From: Microthrixaceae bacterium
GTDB taxonomy: Bacteria > Actinomycetota > Acidimicrobiia > Acidimicrobiales > Microtrichaceae
Assembly (NCBI GenBank): GCA_023957975.1
Contig: JAMLGM010000009.1
Location: forward strand, 1 to 64,000
DNA length: 64,000 nucleotides
Reading direction: 5' to 3'
Shown here one piece after another: positions 62,474-64,000 of this stretch; positions within the stretch are counted from its first letter, which is position 1, and every line of letters starts with the position of its first letter. Both the position numbers and the translations under genes were made by a program. The notes under the pieces are model-generated. The model saw only the letters and a list, made by a program, of their open reading frames with translations. It was not told the origin of the DNA and searched no databases.

Positions 62474-63769
62474 TTACAGCCCTGCTGAGGGCTCGCGTCG
62501 ATCCACCGGGTAGCGACTCGTCCCGTTCGATTCGATGTCGGACAGGTCGACGATCCGATCGCTTGGGGGCATGGTCGATTCCGAAACGCCATGGATAAGG
62601 CGCTCGAACACTTCAAGGTGTTTGTTACTCACCGCTTCGATACTGAACGATGACTCGATCAGCTCGATTTGGCGACGGCCAATCGCAGCCGCGCCGACAG
62701 GATCGCTCAGAATCTGGCTGATCGCACCGCACAATTCAGCGGGTCGTCCCTCTGACACCAACACGATGTTGTCGCCGTTCACCAGGCTGATACCACGGAA
62801 ATTGTCCGAACGGATTGCGGCCACAACCGGTGTGCCGGACAGCATTGCTTCCAGGCTCGCCGTACCCAGACCGTAACCTTGCAGGTCGTGCGCCTCGAGA
62901 TCGCCTGCGGCGAGGTAATCGGGCACCTCCGGAGCCGGCACCGCACCTGCGCAGATGATGTGATCGCCAACCCCGAGTTCCTCGGCGACGCGAAGGAACG
63001 AATCGTCATGGACCGCCCCGACAACCAGCAACATCGTATCGGGGTGCTGGCGCAGCACCCCTGGAAGCGCTTCAACGAGCAATCGGCGATCGCGTAGCGG
63101 GATGACGTGACCGACCGACACGATGACCGGTTTGCCTACAAGTCCGTGGCGTTCTCGAATCCTGTCACCGTCGCCGCGTCGCTTGAACCGCTCGAGTTCG
63201 ATCCCGACGGGGATGTCGACCAACTGCGTTTCGGTCACGGCGTAACGAGATCGGATGTAGGCATCCATCAAGCGATCCATGACCACCATCGATGGGGAAT
63301 AGCTCGCCAGGATCGGTCGGACCCAGAAGTAGTCGATCGCTGCGAACACCAATGCATAGACCCGATTGGGATTCTCCAGGCGCGTGTGCACGCTCAACAA
63401 CGCCGGCACCTTGTTCTTCGCCGCCCAGCGGCCACTCATCCACGTCAGATCGAAGAACTGACCGTGCTGGTGGATCACGTCAGGCCGAAACTCGTCCAGC
63501 AGTCTGTTCACGCGGCGCATGTTCGACGGGCGGAACGCGAACGACATGTCGAAGCTGATCGACAGGCCGAGGTTCGGCAGCTTGGCCGCGGGCAGTCGAA
63601 TGATCCGGTATCCATTGCGCTCCTCATCGGCCGGAGCGCCGCCATACGCGGCCGTGATCACCAGCACCTCATGGCCGACCCTGGCGTACTCACGGGCAAG
63701 CAACGCCGACAGATGGGAGCTCCCGCCAACGCGTGGAGGGAAGAAGTTATTGACGACCGCGATCTTCAT
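62474..63769 (-). CDS. GT4 glycosyltransferase
   Basis: A 431-residue GT-B enzyme: N-terminus [25 protein letters not shown] with the GG loop, [13 protein letters not shown], the donor-domain start [22 protein letters not shown], and a conserved end of the donor site at [16 protein letters not shown]. It resembles PimB/Pel-type transferases. Substrate unknown. Its start overlaps the stop of the upstream acyltransferase gene (ATGA), so the two may work on the same glycan. The final 50 residues are extra and variable. Confidence 0.87.
   Translation of the reverse strand: MKIAVVNNFFPPRVGGSSHLSALLAREYARVGHEVLVITAAYGGAPADEERNGYRIIRLPAAKLPNLGLSISFDMSFAFRPSNMRRVNRLLDEFRPDVIHQHGQFFDLTWMSGRWAAKNKVPALLSVHTRLENPNRVYALVFAAIDYFWVRPILASYSPSMVVMDRLMDAYIRSRYAVTETQLVDIPVGIELERFKRRGDGDRIRERHGLVGKPVIVSVGHVIPLRDRRLLVEALPGVLRQHPDTMLLVVGAVHDDSFLRVAEELGVGDHIICAGAVPAPEVPDYLAAGDLEAHDLQGYGLGTASLEAMLSGTPVVAAIRSDNFRGISLVNGDNIVLVSEGRPAELCGAISQILSDPVGAAAIGRRQIELIESSFSIEAVSNKHLEVFERLIHGVSESTMPPSDRIVDLSDIESNGTSRYPVDRREPSAGL
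62478..62493. terminator. hairpin downstream of LpxA-like gene, inside the end of GT4
   Basis: AGCCCT-GCTG-AGGGCT, a perfect 6-bp stem, lies 50 bases after the LpxA-like stop and within the last codons of the opposing GT4. No T-run; weak call. Confidence 0.28.
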
Positions 63770-64000
63770 GAGCGTTCCGATTTCACTGCGTCGAAGCTTG
63801 GCTCGACAGTATCGACAGGCGCGCTGAACATCTCAAATGCGACGTCGTTGCCGTCGAGGTGCACGCGGCCGATCACACGAGCGGGGACGCCGGCAACCAC
63901 GCTCAATGGCTCGATGTCCTTCGTCACAACGGAGCCGGCACCGATCACCGAACTCGAACCGATGGTGACCCCCATGTTGATGATCGATCCCGCACCGATG
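63766..64000 (-). CDS. hexapeptide-repeat acetyltransferase, 3-prime part
   Basis: Only the last 77 codons are in the window; the start lies beyond the right edge. [16 protein letters not shown] and [25 protein letters not shown] are the beta-helix turns and C-terminal signature of the WbbJ/LacA group that O- or N-acetylates sugars. It ends with about 30 non-repeat residues. Coupled to the GT4 gene by an ATGA overlap. Confidence 0.8.
   Translation of the reverse strand, partial: IGAGSIINMGVTIGSSSVIGAGSVVTKDIEPLSVVAGVPARVIGRVHLDGNDVAFEMFSAPVDTVEPSFDAVKSERS

Overview
The window reads as a chromosomal segment of a high-GC actinobacterium, most probably from the class Acidimicrobiia (inference from gene content and style; no 16S gene is present). 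Pointers are coenzyme F420 genes, DUF3499, DUF5719, a TobH-like SIS protein, an acyl-CoA carboxylase alpha subunit of the biotin carboxylase plus BCCP type, and many apparently leaderless genes. From memory, the order sahH, tobH, manB, DUF3499, fbiA/fbiB, manC, an LCP protein, birA, accA3, lpdA resembles the Rv3248c-Rv3303c part of the Mycobacterium tuberculosis chromosome, with glycan genes inserted.

1-20 kb. A minus-strand block holds ahcY, a TobH-like SIS protein, a Trm112-like protein, phosphomannomutase, a GtrA-glycosyltransferase fusion, a large membrane protein, a small zinc-ribbon protein, a CPBP protease and DUF3499. Then come ftsH (plus), a minus operon of giant membrane glycosyltransferase, DUF5719 and a thioredoxin-like protein, an ArsR/SufR-like regulator and a polytopic membrane protein.

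20-38 kb. This is a nucleotide-sugar and glycosyltransferase region: an Rmd-like reductase, gmd, a GDP-L-fucose synthase-like gene and manC for GDP-deoxyhexoses; UDP-sugar genes (a galE-like epimerase, UDP-glucuronate decarboxylase, ugd); four genes that are or may be glycosyltransferases; an LCP glycan ligase; and the two F420 genes. A DUF222-HNH gene at 32.7-34.2 kb is broken by what looks like one missing C.

38-45 kb. Core metabolism: pabB with an aminotransferase IV, birA and the acyl-CoA carboxylase alpha subunit in divergent arrangement, an RDD protein and an LpdA-like flavoprotein.

45-56 kb. A glycan assembly and export locus. Large GT2 proteins, Wzm/Wzt ABC exporter subunits with a Wzt C-terminal glycan-binding domain, a methyltransferase with a long C-terminal coiled coil, and a complete rmlA-rmlC-rmlB-rmlD set lie largely in one minus-strand unit. 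The parts suggest ABC-dependent export of a rhamnose-containing, methyl-capped polysaccharide. This is the most interesting system in the window.

56-64 kb. A secreted PGRP-type amidase with three C-terminal repeats, a rhodanese-ThiF protein, a PduO-type adenosyltransferase, pepA, an LpxA-like acyltransferase, another GT4 and the start-less end of a hexapeptide acyltransferase.

A recurrent feature is a TANNNT hexamer 6-9 bases before the start codon in at least 17 genes, on both strands, which points to widespread leaderless transcription. No tRNA, rRNA, CRISPR array, insertion sequence or prophage was seen. No gene-free stretch exceeds 300 bases.
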